Of a DNA stretch of 64,000 nt, positions 36,701-45,479 are shown piece after piece. Source of the DNA: NORP181 sp047623555 (GTDB lineage Bacteria; Pseudomonadota; Alphaproteobacteria; Rhodobacterales; Rhodobacteraceae). Under the pieces are notes generated by a model. That model worked only from the letters and a program-made list of their open reading frames with translations. It made no database searches and was not told the origin of the DNA. The first letter of the stretch is position 1. Each line of letters opens with the position of its first letter. Location: positions 1 to 64,000 of the forward strand of contig JBLHMP010000007.1 of the NCBI GenBank assembly GCA_047623555.1, written 5' to 3'. Position numbers and translations under genes: made by a program.

Positions 36701-39231
36701 AACCCGGCTTCGCTGCCTTCGCCAACCACATCATCAAACATCGGCTTGATGCCAATCACCGACGTGTCCGGGCGCACCGGCACCGTCAGGCGACGTTCAA
36801 CCGGGCGGGCAGAACCATCGGCCAACCGCACGACAACCGTTGCCTGTAAGGGTTGGTCGGCCACATCAGAAACCGGTATTTTCAGGGCAACACTTGCCAG
36901 ACCATCGGCATCCGTGCGCTCGCCGCCAAAATAGCTGCTGAGCGCAGAGCTACGTACATCGTAGCGACCAAAGTGATACCCCGGCCAAGCCGCAACTGAG
37001 TTTACTGTGCTAAGAATAACCTGCCCGTCGATGCTCAGATCAGAGCCCGGGGCGCCAAACAGGTACCGCGCGTCAATCGACAACGGCGGCGTGTCCCCGG
37101 GGCGCAAAAGTGCGTCTGACAAACTCAGGTCAAAATCAATGCGTTCGGGCAGAAAATCCTCTACCAAAACTGTTTGGCTGGCCAAGGCCCGCGCATCCGG
37201 ATCCGATTTGATATCAAGCCGCCAGGTTCCGCGTGGCACGCTGGCGCCAACCTGCAACGCAAACACATGCCCGCCGGCCTGGCCGCCATCCGAGATCAGA
37301 CGGCTGTATTCCACCCCATCCGGGCGGCTTAGGATTGCGATCAGCGGCAGGCCCTCGATCGCCACGGTATCATTGTCGCGCGCTAACACGGTGGCATGAA
37401 TGACCTCGCCGGCGCGGTAGGCACCCCGATCCGTGGTCATAAAGACATCCACCGCCCCTGCAGGGGCACGCCCTTCGACGCCACGATCAGACAGATCAAA
37501 GGCCGGGTCAGTCAGCGACAAAAAGCCAAGGTCTTCATCCCCCATTTCGGCCAAAACCATCGCCGGAGCCGCCGCCCCGGTGCCGCGCGTCAATCCCGGC
37601 TCAAATAGTGCATAGCCGGCGTCGTCCGACACGCCATGCCCAAGCACCGCATTGGCGCGGGACAGCAATGTCAGTTTCACTCCGCCACGCGGCATGGCGT
37701 CCGACAGACCACGCACCTGAACATGCAACCCATCGGTTCCCGACATCGTGCTAAGCCCCAGATTGGACAACACGAACCACTGCGTTGCGCCCAGATTTTC
37801 GTAAGGGTCCGCGCCCGGCACTTCGGCGCTTAGGGCGTAAATCCCTGGGGATTGCCCTGTGATTGCCTCGGCCATCGACAGGCGGGTGGTCATGTCACGG
37901 TTCAATTCGGTGGTGATTTCAGCCGTACCAACCCAGATTTCTTCGGCAATATCGCTGGCGAATTGTTCGTCCTCCCAAAAGGACAAAGGCCGCCCGAAAT
38001 AGCCATCCTGCACCGCCCATAACAGATTACGGTCACTCACTTTGCGCAGGCGCAAATCAACTGTGCTTACGTTGACCGTTTCCACCGGCAACGCTGCATC
38101 CGCCGATTTCGGGAGCACATACGAGCGTCCCGGGAACCGAACGCTGGGCGCGCGGTCGCGCACATATTGGGTGAGCTCAACGTCTTTATACAGCGTCTCG
38201 CCGCTGGCGGCCGGCAGGCCCTCGCGGACCGTAAACCGATACCGCGTACCATGTTTCACCCCGTCAATGCACAGCTGATTGCCGTTCGCCTGCACAACCA
38301 GACCGGATTCGGGTAATTGCACATACGGTTCGTAGTCTACGCCGGACTTGGACAAAGGCTCTGAGAATTCGACACAAATGCGCGGGGCTGCAGAATTAGC
38401 CTCAACGGTATCATCGATAATGTTAAAGCCATAGTTACCAATCGCCTTTTCCAGCGAGGTTTTGATACCCTCACGTGACTGCAGGCTATAGGCTAGACGC
38501 AGGGCCGGAATCATGTCGCGCCCCCGCCCGGCCCGCTCTAACGCGTCCGACAAAACCACCAACGCCGACGCGCGTGTAGCCACGTTTGATCCGCGCAGAT
38601 AGCCGTTGATGGACGCCGAAATAGCCCGGTTTTGGTAGGTCTGCATGTCGCTACTTTTGTCCGAATAGATCAGCAGCAAGCGCCGCGCATATTCGGCCCA
38701 CAAATCCGACCGGTCCGACAATGAAACCGCGATCCCGGTCCAGCCCATGGCTTGGATTCTGTTGCCAGAAGCCGCGCGCGCATTGGCCGTTTCGATAGCC
38801 GTTTCAAGGGTTTGATCACCCGCAGCATGGCGCAATCCAAGGTCGCGCGCAGTATCATTTGCCAGTTCAAAATCGGCACTGTTTAGGAATTTCAGATCGC
38901 CGGATCGGGCAATCGCAGCCTGACGCAGGTTTGCCTCTGTCGGGATTTTGATCGCTGAAAATGCCCCAACAAAAGGGGTTTGATCGCTGACGCCGCGTTT
39001 CGGAAAACAGGCGTTTGAACGGGTGTTAAAGGTAAACGCCTTGCAGTCGGAATTACTGGTACAGGCGCGCACACAGGATTGATAATCCGTATCAAAAAGC
39101 GGGTCCAGATCCGAACCGTAAAAATCCATATCGCGCGTAGCGAGATACCTGAAATCGGGAACCACGTTCTGCGCCCAGGCACCAAAGGCAGCCATTGTCC
39201 AAAAAATCACGGCCAAACCAAATCGCTGCAT
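33796..39231 (-). CDS. Bacterial alpha-2-macroglobulin with N-terminal PAN/Apple domain
   Basis: An 1811-residue periplasmic protease trap. It has a signal peptide (MQRFGLAVIFWTMAAFGAWA), then a PAN/Apple-like domain near residues 25-85 (FYGSDLDPLFDTDYQSCVRA, then CKAFTFNT), several macroglobulin beta domains, and the thioester domain with the intact CTEQ motif (C1368 to Q1371, in YGCTEQ). An intact thioester predicts covalent trapping of attacking proteases. AGGAG precedes the ATG at 39231. It lacks a lipobox Cys after the signal peptide, unlike E. coli YfhM. It heads an operon with the glycolipid-binding gene and pbpC, whose product can repair the wall after damage. Confidence 0.95.
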   Translation of the reverse strand: MQRFGLAVIFWTMAAFGAWAQNVVPDFRYLATRDMDFYGSDLDPLFDTDYQSCVRACTSNSDCKAFTFNTRSNACFPKRGVSDQTPFVGAFSAIKIPTEANLRQAAIARSGDLKFLNSADFELANDTARDLGLRHAAGDQTLETAIETANARAASGNRIQAMGWTGIAVSLSDRSDLWAEYARRLLLIYSDKSSDMQTYQNRAISASINGYLRGSNVATRASALVVLSDALERAGRGRDMIPALRLAYSLQSREGIKTSLEKAIGNYGFNIIDDTVEANSAAPRICVEFSEPLSKSGVDYEPYVQLPESGLVVQANGNQLCIDGVKHGTRYRFTVREGLPAASGETLYKDVELTQYVRDRAPSVRFPGRSYVLPKSADAALPVETVNVSTVDLRLRKVSDRNLLWAVQDGYFGRPLSFWEDEQFASDIAEEIWVGTAEITTELNRDMTTRLSMAEAITGQSPGIYALSAEVPGADPYENLGATQWFVLSNLGLSTMSGTDGLHVQVRGLSDAMPRGGVKLTLLSRANAVLGHGVSDDAGYALFEPGLTRGTGAAAPAMVLAEMGDEDLGFLSLTDPAFDLSDRGVEGRAPAGAVDVFMTTDRGAYRAGEVIHATVLARDNDTVAIEGLPLIAILSRPDGVEYSRLISDGGQAGGHVFALQVGASVPRGTWRLDIKSDPDARALASQTVLVEDFLPERIDFDLSLSDALLRPGDTPPLSIDARYLFGAPGSDLSIDGQVILSTVNSVAAWPGYHFGRYDVRSSALSSYFGGERTDADGLASVALKIPVSDVADQPLQATVVVRLADGSARPVERRLTVPVRPDTSVIGIKPMFDDVVGEGSEAGFQIIGLGADLDLQPMQVRWTLNRVETRYQWYQQYGNWNWEPLTRRTRVSTGLADLGDTPLVLSEPVNWGQYELVVERTDGVYTAASMDFYAGWYASADTSTTPDRLDLSLDKSSYLPGDTALLRIVPRAAGTAMISVMSNHLIERHAIEVEAGQMQIPLLVTEEWGIGAYVTATVIRPMDVVAGQNPVRSIGLAYAAVEPVDNAMAVFIHAPDVAKPRQTERVKVTIEGVGEGEQVWLTLAAVDLGILNLTRFKGPDPMGYYFEQRRLGMELRDVYGRLIDGMNGALGVVRSGGDNASGMRMESPPPTQDLMAAFSGPVKVGANGEAFVDIDLPAFNGTVRLMAMTWSKDRVGQAEVDMLVRDPVVMTASVPRFLAPGDSSRIRIEAVHADGPFGQMNLALTLSGTDLKLGTEPGAFTLTKGGKAVFEIPVTANAVGDPSFDVVLTTPDGRELRQTLVLPVRANDPVVAQTRRFSLGGGDTFQFSDDVFAELRAGTGRAILSAGPLAKFDAPGLLTMLDTYPYGCTEQVTSGAMPLLYMSAVAQASGLGNGPQVQDRVDDAIKRVLTRQASNGAFGLWQAVSGDFWLDAYVTDFLSRARAVGFVVPDQAFRLAMDNLRNRVNYAADFDEGGENVAYALMVLAREGAAAMGDLRYYVDVKATSFNKPLAAAQLGAALAAYGDQTRADIMFARAARLISTAKPRAAYWRADFGTNLRDAAGVLALATEAGSQAIDTESLTARITRVGNRRLSTQEASWSLLAAHALISSPEQSGLWVNGAAVKGPFVEVREDDSTGAVLNISAADGEVTDITLTTLGVPKVAPEAGGTGYRIDRFYYTMEGDDVDPQSLVVGDRFVTMLRVTPFEKAGARLMINDPLPAGVEIDNPNLLRSGDVRALDWLNLSFAEHTEFRSDRFLAAVDLSNNGKAVTLAYIARAVTPGIYHHPAASVEDMYRPRNRARTATGQVVITE

Positions 39232-39386
39232 CGTGTACTCCTGCTTTGGGCGTAGGCTCGCACAGTCATTACCAACTTGGCAACGATTCCCGAGTTTCAA
39301 TTTCTTTAAGAATTTATTCACCGCGCTCACCGATGCTGGCAAAAATTCGCCCAATTTCAGGGCCCAAACAATCCGGAGTCGCAGGG

Positions 39387-41597
39387 ATGATCCTTGCCAA
39401 TAAACTCGCCGATGAGCGACGCGCACGCCTTGCGGCTGAACGACTGTTGGAACTCAAACAGTCCGAGCTTTCGGCTGCCAATCGCAAACTGGGGCGCCAC
39501 GCGCTGGCGCTAACCCGGCGGATCGGCGAAACACAGGCCGAGGTTGCCACCGTTCGCGACGAGAATGAAAAGGTCAAATCGGACCTGACCGTCGCCCATG
39601 AAAAGATCGAAATCGCCGAACGTCGGTTGTGGCACTCAATCCAGACCATTCAGGACGGATTTGCCTTTTATGATGTCGACGGCACCATGATTGGCGCAAA
39701 TACCGCCTATCTGGGTATTTTCGATGGCCTCAAAGAGGTGATGCCCGGCGTATCTTATGCCCGTATACTGCAACTGATGACCGACGAAGGCATCGTAAAC
39801 ACCGAAAAACTCGCCCCAGTGGACTGGCGTGCCGTGATGACTGAGCGCTGGCAAACATCGTCGCCCAAACCAATCATTATCCGACTGTGGAACGATGAAT
39901 ATATCAAACTGATCGATCAGCGCGGCCATGGCGGCGATATTGTGAGCCTTGCACTGAACATCACCCCCACCGTGCGCTACGAGGCCGAATTGAAAGCGTC
40001 GCGGCAAAAGGCCGAGGCGGCAAATCGCGCCAAATCGGCGTTTCTGGCGAATATGAGCCATGAGATTCGCACTCCGATGAATGGCGTTGTCGGCATGGCC
40101 GAATTGCTTACCGATTCGGATCTGGACGAAGAACAGCTGCTGTATGTGAACACGATCAAGAACTCGGGCGAGGCGTTATTGGTGATCATCAACGACGTGC
40201 TGGACTACTCAAAGATCGAAGCCGAAAAGCTGGTCTTGCACCCGGAACCGTTTGATCTTGAACGGTGTATCCACGAGGTGGTGATGTTGCTACAGCCCAC
40301 GGCGCGCGACAAAGGGCTGGATATGCTGGTCGATTTCGACTTGTTCCTACCAACCCGTTTTGTCGGCGACCCAGGGCGCGTGCGTCAGGTTTTGACCAAT
40401 CTTGTGGGCAACGCCATCAAATTCACCAGTTCCGGCCATGTGCTGATTCGCGTCACCGGCATGCAGGATGAAGGCGACAATTGCAGCGTTCACATCACCA
40501 TTGAGGACACCGGCATCGGCATTCCGGCTGACAAGGACGAACATATTTTTGGTGAGTTCAATCAGGTCGAAGATGAACGTAATCGCCAGTTCGAAGGCTC
40601 CGGTCTGGGCCTCGCAATTTCACGACGGCTGATCGGATTAATGGGTGGCACCGTCTGGGTCGACAGCGAAGAGGGCAAAGGCTCGGTCTTTGGTTTCAAG
40701 GTCACCATGCCCAAGGCCGATAGCCCGGACGCCGCCCCACCCGCTCTGCCCCAAGGCCTGAAACAGGCACTAATTGTCAGTGACCAGCCGCTAAATCGCT
40801 CCATCTTGGAAAAACAACTGAGGCAACTTGGCCTAACGGTCACGCTTTGCTTTTCAGGCGCCGCCGCACTAGACGCGATGCATCATGGCATCGACCTGGT
40901 TTTCACAGAACATAACATGCACAACATGGATGGAATTGAGCTGGCAGAGGCCATGCGAACCGGCAAGTGGCCAGAAGTGTCGGTGTTGTTGCTCAGTTCA
41001 AATCCGGGCTTCGCGCAGAATGACCCGGCGCGACAACACCTGCATGCAATCCTGGCAAAACCCGTTTCGCGCAGTGACTTATTCTCGCGCTTAACCGACA
41101 TCCACACCGCAATTGCACGTTCACCAGATGACCCCGAAACTTCACCAGAGATAGAACAATCCACCCCAACACCGGAACCAACGGCGCAACCACGCCTGAT
41201 GCGCGTTCTGGCGGCAGAAGACAACAAAACCAACCAGCTGGTTTTCGGAAAAATGGTCAAAACCCTCAACATAGATATCCAGTTCGCCAACAATGGAATC
41301 GAGGCTGTTGCCGCTTTTACCGAATTCCAGCCTGATATGATATTTATGGATATTTCCATGCCAAAAATGGACGGCAAAGAAGCCACAGGCGAAATCCGCA
41401 AATTGGAAACCACCTTAGGTGGCCACGTCCCGATTATCGCCCTGACCGCCCATGCCATGGACGGAGATTCCGACGGGATTCTCGCCGCGGGTCTTGATCA
41501 CTATATGACAAAACCCTTACGCAAAACCGCCATTCATGACCGCATCCTAAAACATTGCCCTGACGACGTTCAGTCGATTATGCCGGTTGATACCTGA
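39387..41597 (+). CDS. Hybrid sensor histidine kinase with two receiver domains
   Basis: A 736-residue cytoplasmic kinase without membrane segments. A coiled coil (about 10-80) leads into a PAS domain (DGFAFYDVDGTMIGANTAYL near 90), a HisKA domain with H225 (MSHEIRTPMNG), and an HATPase domain (NAIKFTSSG, DTGIGIPAD, GSGLGLAIS). Two receiver domains follow. The first (about 460-570) has Glu508 in the phospho-acceptor position (LVFTEHNMHNMDG) and looks inactive. The second is complete, with D655 (IFMDISMPKMDG) and a K in MTKPLRK. The start at 39387 has GGAG eight bases upstream; an in-frame ATG at 39333 has none. It is divergent from the alpha-2-macroglobulin gene. Confidence 0.92.
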   Translation: MILANKLADERRARLAAERLLELKQSELSAANRKLGRHALALTRRIGETQAEVATVRDENEKVKSDLTVAHEKIEIAERRLWHSIQTIQDGFAFYDVDGTMIGANTAYLGIFDGLKEVMPGVSYARILQLMTDEGIVNTEKLAPVDWRAVMTERWQTSSPKPIIIRLWNDEYIKLIDQRGHGGDIVSLALNITPTVRYEAELKASRQKAEAANRAKSAFLANMSHEIRTPMNGVVGMAELLTDSDLDEEQLLYVNTIKNSGEALLVIINDVLDYSKIEAEKLVLHPEPFDLERCIHEVVMLLQPTARDKGLDMLVDFDLFLPTRFVGDPGRVRQVLTNLVGNAIKFTSSGHVLIRVTGMQDEGDNCSVHITIEDTGIGIPADKDEHIFGEFNQVEDERNRQFEGSGLGLAISRRLIGLMGGTVWVDSEEGKGSVFGFKVTMPKADSPDAAPPALPQGLKQALIVSDQPLNRSILEKQLRQLGLTVTLCFSGAAALDAMHHGIDLVFTEHNMHNMDGIELAEAMRTGKWPEVSVLLLSSNPGFAQNDPARQHLHAILAKPVSRSDLFSRLTDIHTAIARSPDDPETSPEIEQSTPTPEPTAQPRLMRVLAAEDNKTNQLVFGKMVKTLNIDIQFANNGIEAVAAFTEFQPDMIFMDISMPKMDGKEATGEIRKLETTLGGHVPIIALTAHAMDGDSDGILAAGLDHYMTKPLRKTAIHDRILKHCPDDVQSIMPVDT

Positions 41598-41611
41598 TCA
41601 GACCTGCGCCC

Positions 41612-41647
41612 AATTTCCAATTTCAGGAAATATCCCCGCCGGAGGCA
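41612..41647. repeat. Dispersed intergenic repeat (long form)
   Basis: A copy of the TTTCCAATTT...TATCCCCGCCGGAGGCA element, 15 bases after the histidine-kinase stop. It is one base longer in the middle than the copies at 23795 and 55638. Confidence 0.75.
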
Positions 41648-41699
41648 AAAAATCCTTAAACTGACGCTTAACTGATAAAAAGGGCTTCCGCCCCGCGCC

Positions 41700-42089
41700 T
41701 TGGGCGAAATCGCAATACGCAGCACCGACATGGCAGCAATGATAAAATTCTATGAAAACACGATTGGGCTTGAACGTCTTGCCGATCAAAACAACAGAGC
41801 CATCACGTTTTTCAAAGTCGCAGAAGGTTATGCCGGACACACCAGTGTCTTGGCCCTGTTTCACGACCAGAATCCGCCAACGACCGGCACCAGATCCTCA
41901 CTCCATCACATCGCGCTATCTTTGCCCTATGATGAACAGGACGCCGTGATGCGGTGGTACGAAAAAAACGACCAACCTTATACGGTCGAACACTTTAATT
42001 GGATCGGGTGGCGCGGCATATTCACCAAAGATCCCGAAGGAAACACCGTTGAGTTGGTCGCCTATGATCCGTCAGTAAGCGGCCCATAG
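41700..42089 (+). CDS. VOC-superfamily (glyoxalase-like) protein
   Basis: A 129-residue VOC fold protein: GEIAIRSTDMAAMIKFYENT, HHIALSLPYDEQDAVMRWYE and FTKDPEGNTVELVAYDP, the last carrying the usual metal-ligand Glu. Only a TTG at 41700 is available as an upstream start, because a TAA lies in frame at 41676; AAGGG lies just after that stop. Relatives begin a few residues earlier with ATG, so the start may have been lost to the neighbouring repeat element. Its 3' end overlaps the convergent yaaA gene by 28 bases. Confidence 0.75.
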   Translation: MGEIAIRSTDMAAMIKFYENTIGLERLADQNNRAITFFKVAEGYAGHTSVLALFHDQNPPTTGTRSSLHHIALSLPYDEQDAVMRWYEKNDQPYTVEHFNWIGWRGIFTKDPEGNTVELVAYDPSVSGP

Positions 42090-42847
42090 GGGCGTAAAAA
42101 CACCGGGCGATCCACCTCAGACATAGCGGCATTATAGACATAACCACCCAGATCAAAACTGGTCAAAGCTGCCGGGTCGGTCAATCGGTTCTGCACAATA
42201 AACCGCGCCATCGCCCCGCGCGCCCGTTTGGCGTAAAAGCTGACAATCACCGGATCGCCACCTTTGTCCTCCTTAAACACCGGCGTCACAACCCGCAATT
42301 TCAACGCTTTGGGTGCAACCGCACCAAAATACTCCTGGCTGGCGCAATTCACCAAAACATCGCTGCCAACTATATCGGCCTGCACATTCAACGCTTTGGA
42401 CAACTGATCGCGCCAATAGTCATACAGCGATTTACCCCGACGGGTTTTCAACCGGCTGCCCATTTCTAACCGATAGGCCTGAATCGCATCCAACGGACGT
42501 AACAGCCCGTAAAGCCCAGATAAAATTCGCAAGTGGTCCTGCGCCCAACCCATTTCCTCATCATCCAGTGATGCAGCCTCAAGCCCTAGATAGGTGTCTC
42601 CGGCGAACGCAAGTGCCGCTGGCCGGGTCACTTCGGCCGCAGGTGTATCTGAAAAGACCTGAAACCTGTCATGATTCAACCGTGCCAAATCGGGGCTCAG
42701 GTTCATCAGTTTTTTCAGATCCTGCAATGTCAGATTTCGCGCAGTTTTGGCCAGCCGCGCCGCATCCTCCAAAAAATCCGGTGTACTCGCCACGACAGAT
42801 CGCTCTGCCCAATCCAGCCGTTTGGCCGGTGAAATCACAACCAGCAT
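42062..42847 (-). CDS. yaaA: Peroxide stress protein YaaA
   Basis: A 261-residue UPF0246/YaaA protein, which limits free iron and oxidative DNA damage under peroxide stress. MLVVISPAKRLDW at the N-terminus, FAGDTYLGLEA, LSGLYGLLRPLDAIQAYRLEMG and LVNCASQEYF are diagnostic. Length is normal. AAGGGGG lies seven bases before the start. The gene overlaps the convergent VOC gene at its 3' end. It is transcribed from the same strand as recQ and lies 27 bases downstream of it, so the two may be co-transcribed. Confidence 0.95.
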   Translation of the reverse strand: MLVVISPAKRLDWAERSVVASTPDFLEDAARLAKTARNLTLQDLKKLMNLSPDLARLNHDRFQVFSDTPAAEVTRPAALAFAGDTYLGLEAASLDDEEMGWAQDHLRILSGLYGLLRPLDAIQAYRLEMGSRLKTRRGKSLYDYWRDQLSKALNVQADIVGSDVLVNCASQEYFGAVAPKALKLRVVTPVFKEDKGGDPVIVSFYAKRARGAMARFIVQNRLTDPAALTSFDLGGYVYNAAMSEVDRPVFLRPYGPLTDGS

Positions 42848-42874
42848 GACATCCCCCTTTAAGTTCTCTGTGAC

Positions 42875-44917
42875 CTAACCCGCGGCGCGCAGAACGTCCA
42901 GAAACGCCGCGCCAAACCGCTCGGCGCGACGCTCGCCCACGACATGTTCGATGCCGCGCGCATCATCGGCGCGCAATTTCGCCACGCGGGCCAGTTGCGA
43001 GGCCGAACAACTAAGCGGTTTTTCGCCCCCACCTTCGCCACGCGTCAACGCTCTCTGCACTTCAAGCAATTGATCATAAACATTGCCAGCCTCGCGCCCG
43101 GCCAGTTTGCGCCGTGCCGGATGCACCACCTTGACTGCACCATTGATGATCTCAAGGAACATCGCACCATAGCGTTCAAGCTTTTTTGCGCCAACGCCGC
43201 TAATCCCTGCCATGCCATCCAGATCCGCAGGCCGGGTTTCGGCCATTTCGATCAGCGTGCGGTCGGTGAAAATCACATAGGCCGGAACCCGCCCGGCTTC
43301 GGCCAGCCCCCGACGTTTGGCTTTTAGGGCCGACAACAACGGCGCATCCTCGTCTGACACCAGCGACTTAACCGCCGGTCGGCGCCCAGAAGCTTTGCGG
43401 ATCGTGTCACGGCGCAACATGATGATGGCCTCGTCGCGCAAAATCGGGCGGGCGGCGTCGGTCATGCGCAGCGCGCCGTGACGTTCCGGATCGGGTCGGA
43501 TCAAATCATGGCCCATCATTTGCCGGAAAACAGCCTCCCATTGGCGTTTTTCATATTCCGTCCCGACACCAAAAGTCGGCAGTTGATTGTGCCGACGCGC
43601 AATCACTTTGTTGGTTTCGTTCCCAACTAGAATGTCGATCAGATGCCCCGCGCCAAACCATTCTTCTGTACGCAAAATAGCCGACAATGCTTTGCGTACT
43701 GCCGTGGTTCCGTCAAACACATCGGGGGGCGTGTCGCACAGATCGCAATTGCCACAGGGTTCGGTTTCTTCGCCAAAATAGCCAAGCAGGTTAATGCGGC
43801 GACACTGCAACGCTTCGGCCAATCCCAACAACGCATTCAACCGCGCATGATCTGCGGATCGGCGTTCTGGCGGCGCCAGGCCTTCGTCAATCTGGCTGCG
43901 GCGCAGGCGAATATCTTCGGCGCCAAACAGGGTTAACGTTTCCGCCGGCGCGCTGTCCCGTCCTGAACGGCCAATTTCCTGATAATAACTCTCGATGCTT
44001 TTGGGCAGGTCGGCATGCGCGACCCAACGAATGTCGGGTTTGTCGATCCCCATGCCAAAGGCCACCGTGGCCACCACGATTAACCCATCCTCGCGGGCAA
44101 ATCGGGTTTCGACAATGCGCCGATCTTCGGCGTCCATCCCACCGTGATAATGGCAGGCACTGTGCCCGGCTTCTCGCAACCCCGCCGCGAGCGCTTCGGT
44201 CTTGGCACGGGTGCCGCAATAGACAATCCCCGCCTGCCCTTTGCGCGCCGCTGCAAAGTCCAGAATTTGACGGCGCGGCGAATCCTTAGAGGCAAATGCC
44301 AGATGAATGTTTGGCCGATCGAACCCATGCAAAAACTTACGCGGCGGCATGCCATCAAACAGTTTTTCAACGATCTCGTCTTGGGTTTCCGCATCCGCAG
44401 TGGCGGTAAAAGCCGCCAACGGCACATCCAACGCCTTCCGCAAGGCTCCTATACGTAAATAATCTGGCCGGAAATCATGCCCCCACTGGCTGACACAATG
44501 CGCCTCATCCACGGCGATCATCTTGACATTGATACGGCGCAACATGCCCATTGCCGACCCGGCGGCAAGGCGCTCGGGCGCCATATAAAGCAGCTTTAAC
44601 TTTCCAGCTTCCAGCGACTCCCACACGGCGTCAGTTTCTTCGGGGGTATTGCCTGATGTCAGCGCCCCGGCACATACCCCGGCCTCTTGCAGGGCGCGCA
44701 CCTGGTCGCGCATCAATGCTATTAACGGTGAAATCACCACCGTCACGCCCTCGCGCATCAACGCCGGGAGCTGAAAACACAGGGATTTACCGCCGCCCGT
44801 CGGCATAATCGCCAACACGTTCTGCCCCTCGGCGACTGCATCAACAATCTCTTCCTGACCGGGGCGAAACGCATCGAATCCGAAAACATCGCGCAAAAGC
44901 GGTGCAGCGCCAGTCAT
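42875..44917 (-). CDS. recQ: ATP-dependent DNA helicase RecQ
   Basis: A 680-residue superfamily 2 helicase for recombination and fork repair. Helicase motifs are complete: motif I MPTGGGKSLCFQLPA, motif II VDEAHCVSQWGHDFRP, motif V/VI VATVAFGMGIDKPDI and QEIGRSGRD. The zinc-binding cysteines (CRRINLLGYFGE, then CGNCDLC near residue 390) and winged helix follow, then a C-terminal HRDC domain (LRALKAKR-type start near 525), with a second HRDC-like segment at the very end (LARVAKLRADDARGIEHVVG). It may be co-transcribed with yaaA. Confidence 0.96.
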   Translation of the reverse strand: MTGAAPLLRDVFGFDAFRPGQEEIVDAVAEGQNVLAIMPTGGGKSLCFQLPALMREGVTVVISPLIALMRDQVRALQEAGVCAGALTSGNTPEETDAVWESLEAGKLKLLYMAPERLAAGSAMGMLRRINVKMIAVDEAHCVSQWGHDFRPDYLRIGALRKALDVPLAAFTATADAETQDEIVEKLFDGMPPRKFLHGFDRPNIHLAFASKDSPRRQILDFAAARKGQAGIVYCGTRAKTEALAAGLREAGHSACHYHGGMDAEDRRIVETRFAREDGLIVVATVAFGMGIDKPDIRWVAHADLPKSIESYYQEIGRSGRDSAPAETLTLFGAEDIRLRRSQIDEGLAPPERRSADHARLNALLGLAEALQCRRINLLGYFGEETEPCGNCDLCDTPPDVFDGTTAVRKALSAILRTEEWFGAGHLIDILVGNETNKVIARRHNQLPTFGVGTEYEKRQWEAVFRQMMGHDLIRPDPERHGALRMTDAARPILRDEAIIMLRRDTIRKASGRRPAVKSLVSDEDAPLLSALKAKRRGLAEAGRVPAYVIFTDRTLIEMAETRPADLDGMAGISGVGAKKLERYGAMFLEIINGAVKVVHPARRKLAGREAGNVYDQLLEVQRALTRGEGGGEKPLSCSASQLARVAKLRADDARGIEHVVGERRAERFGAAFLDVLRAAG

Positions 44918-45010
44918 AGCGGGGGGCCTCGTCTAAAATTTTATCAAACTGCTCTTACTGCGCACATTCACACACTAAGATTCGGGGGACAAGAGGGCAG
45001 GAACCCTCAA

Positions 45011-45035
45011 TTCTTCTCGTCACAAATACCTAAAA
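45011..45035. repeat. Short dispersed intergenic repeat (short form)
   Basis: TTCTTCTCGTC followed by ACAAATACCTAAAA; a 24-of-25 match to the copy at 15630-15654. It lies between the 3' end of the YggT gene and the recQ start. Confidence 0.6.
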
Positions 45036-45054
45036 ACAACGTCAGCGGCATACT

Positions 45055-45342
45055 TTAGTAGAACGCCGCGATATTGTTCGCCAGAATAATTCGCGCCGCG
45101 AACACCCCAAGCAACACAACAAGCGGCGCCAGATCGATGCCCTGCATTTGCGGCAGCACTCGGCGGATCGGCCCATACAAAGGTTCCAGAACCCTGTTTA
45201 GACCGTACCAGATCTGCGCAACCAATTGTTGGCGCGTATTCAGGATCTGAAAGTTGATCAGCCAGCTCATGATCACATGGGCAATGATAAAGAACCAAAC
45301 AATATTCAGGATCATCATCAATATTTCGAACAGCGACTGCAT
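45055..45342 (-). CDS. YggT-family membrane protein
   Basis: A 95-residue inner-membrane protein with two hydrophobic segments (ILMMILNIVWFFIIAHVIMSW and LAPLVVLLGVFAARIIL). The LEPLYGPIRRVLPQMQGIDL motif between them is the YggT signature. The family is linked to osmotic-shock tolerance and cell-division-site organisation. The start at 45342 (MQSLFEIL) has AAGGA seven bases upstream; an in-frame ATG at 45357 does not. Confidence 0.92.
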   Translation of the reverse strand: MQSLFEILMMILNIVWFFIIAHVIMSWLINFQILNTRQQLVAQIWYGLNRVLEPLYGPIRRVLPQMQGIDLAPLVVLLGVFAARIILANNIAAFY

Positions 45343-45479
45343 CTGCGTTTCCTTCATAAGATTTCCAATGACCTAAGGGCCACGCCGTCAAAGAGCAAGA
45401 GCATCACCAAGTTGCCGCGAGGTTGCCGTTGACGTCAATTAAATCACGGCCATCTGTTGCACAACCAAGGAGACCCCAG

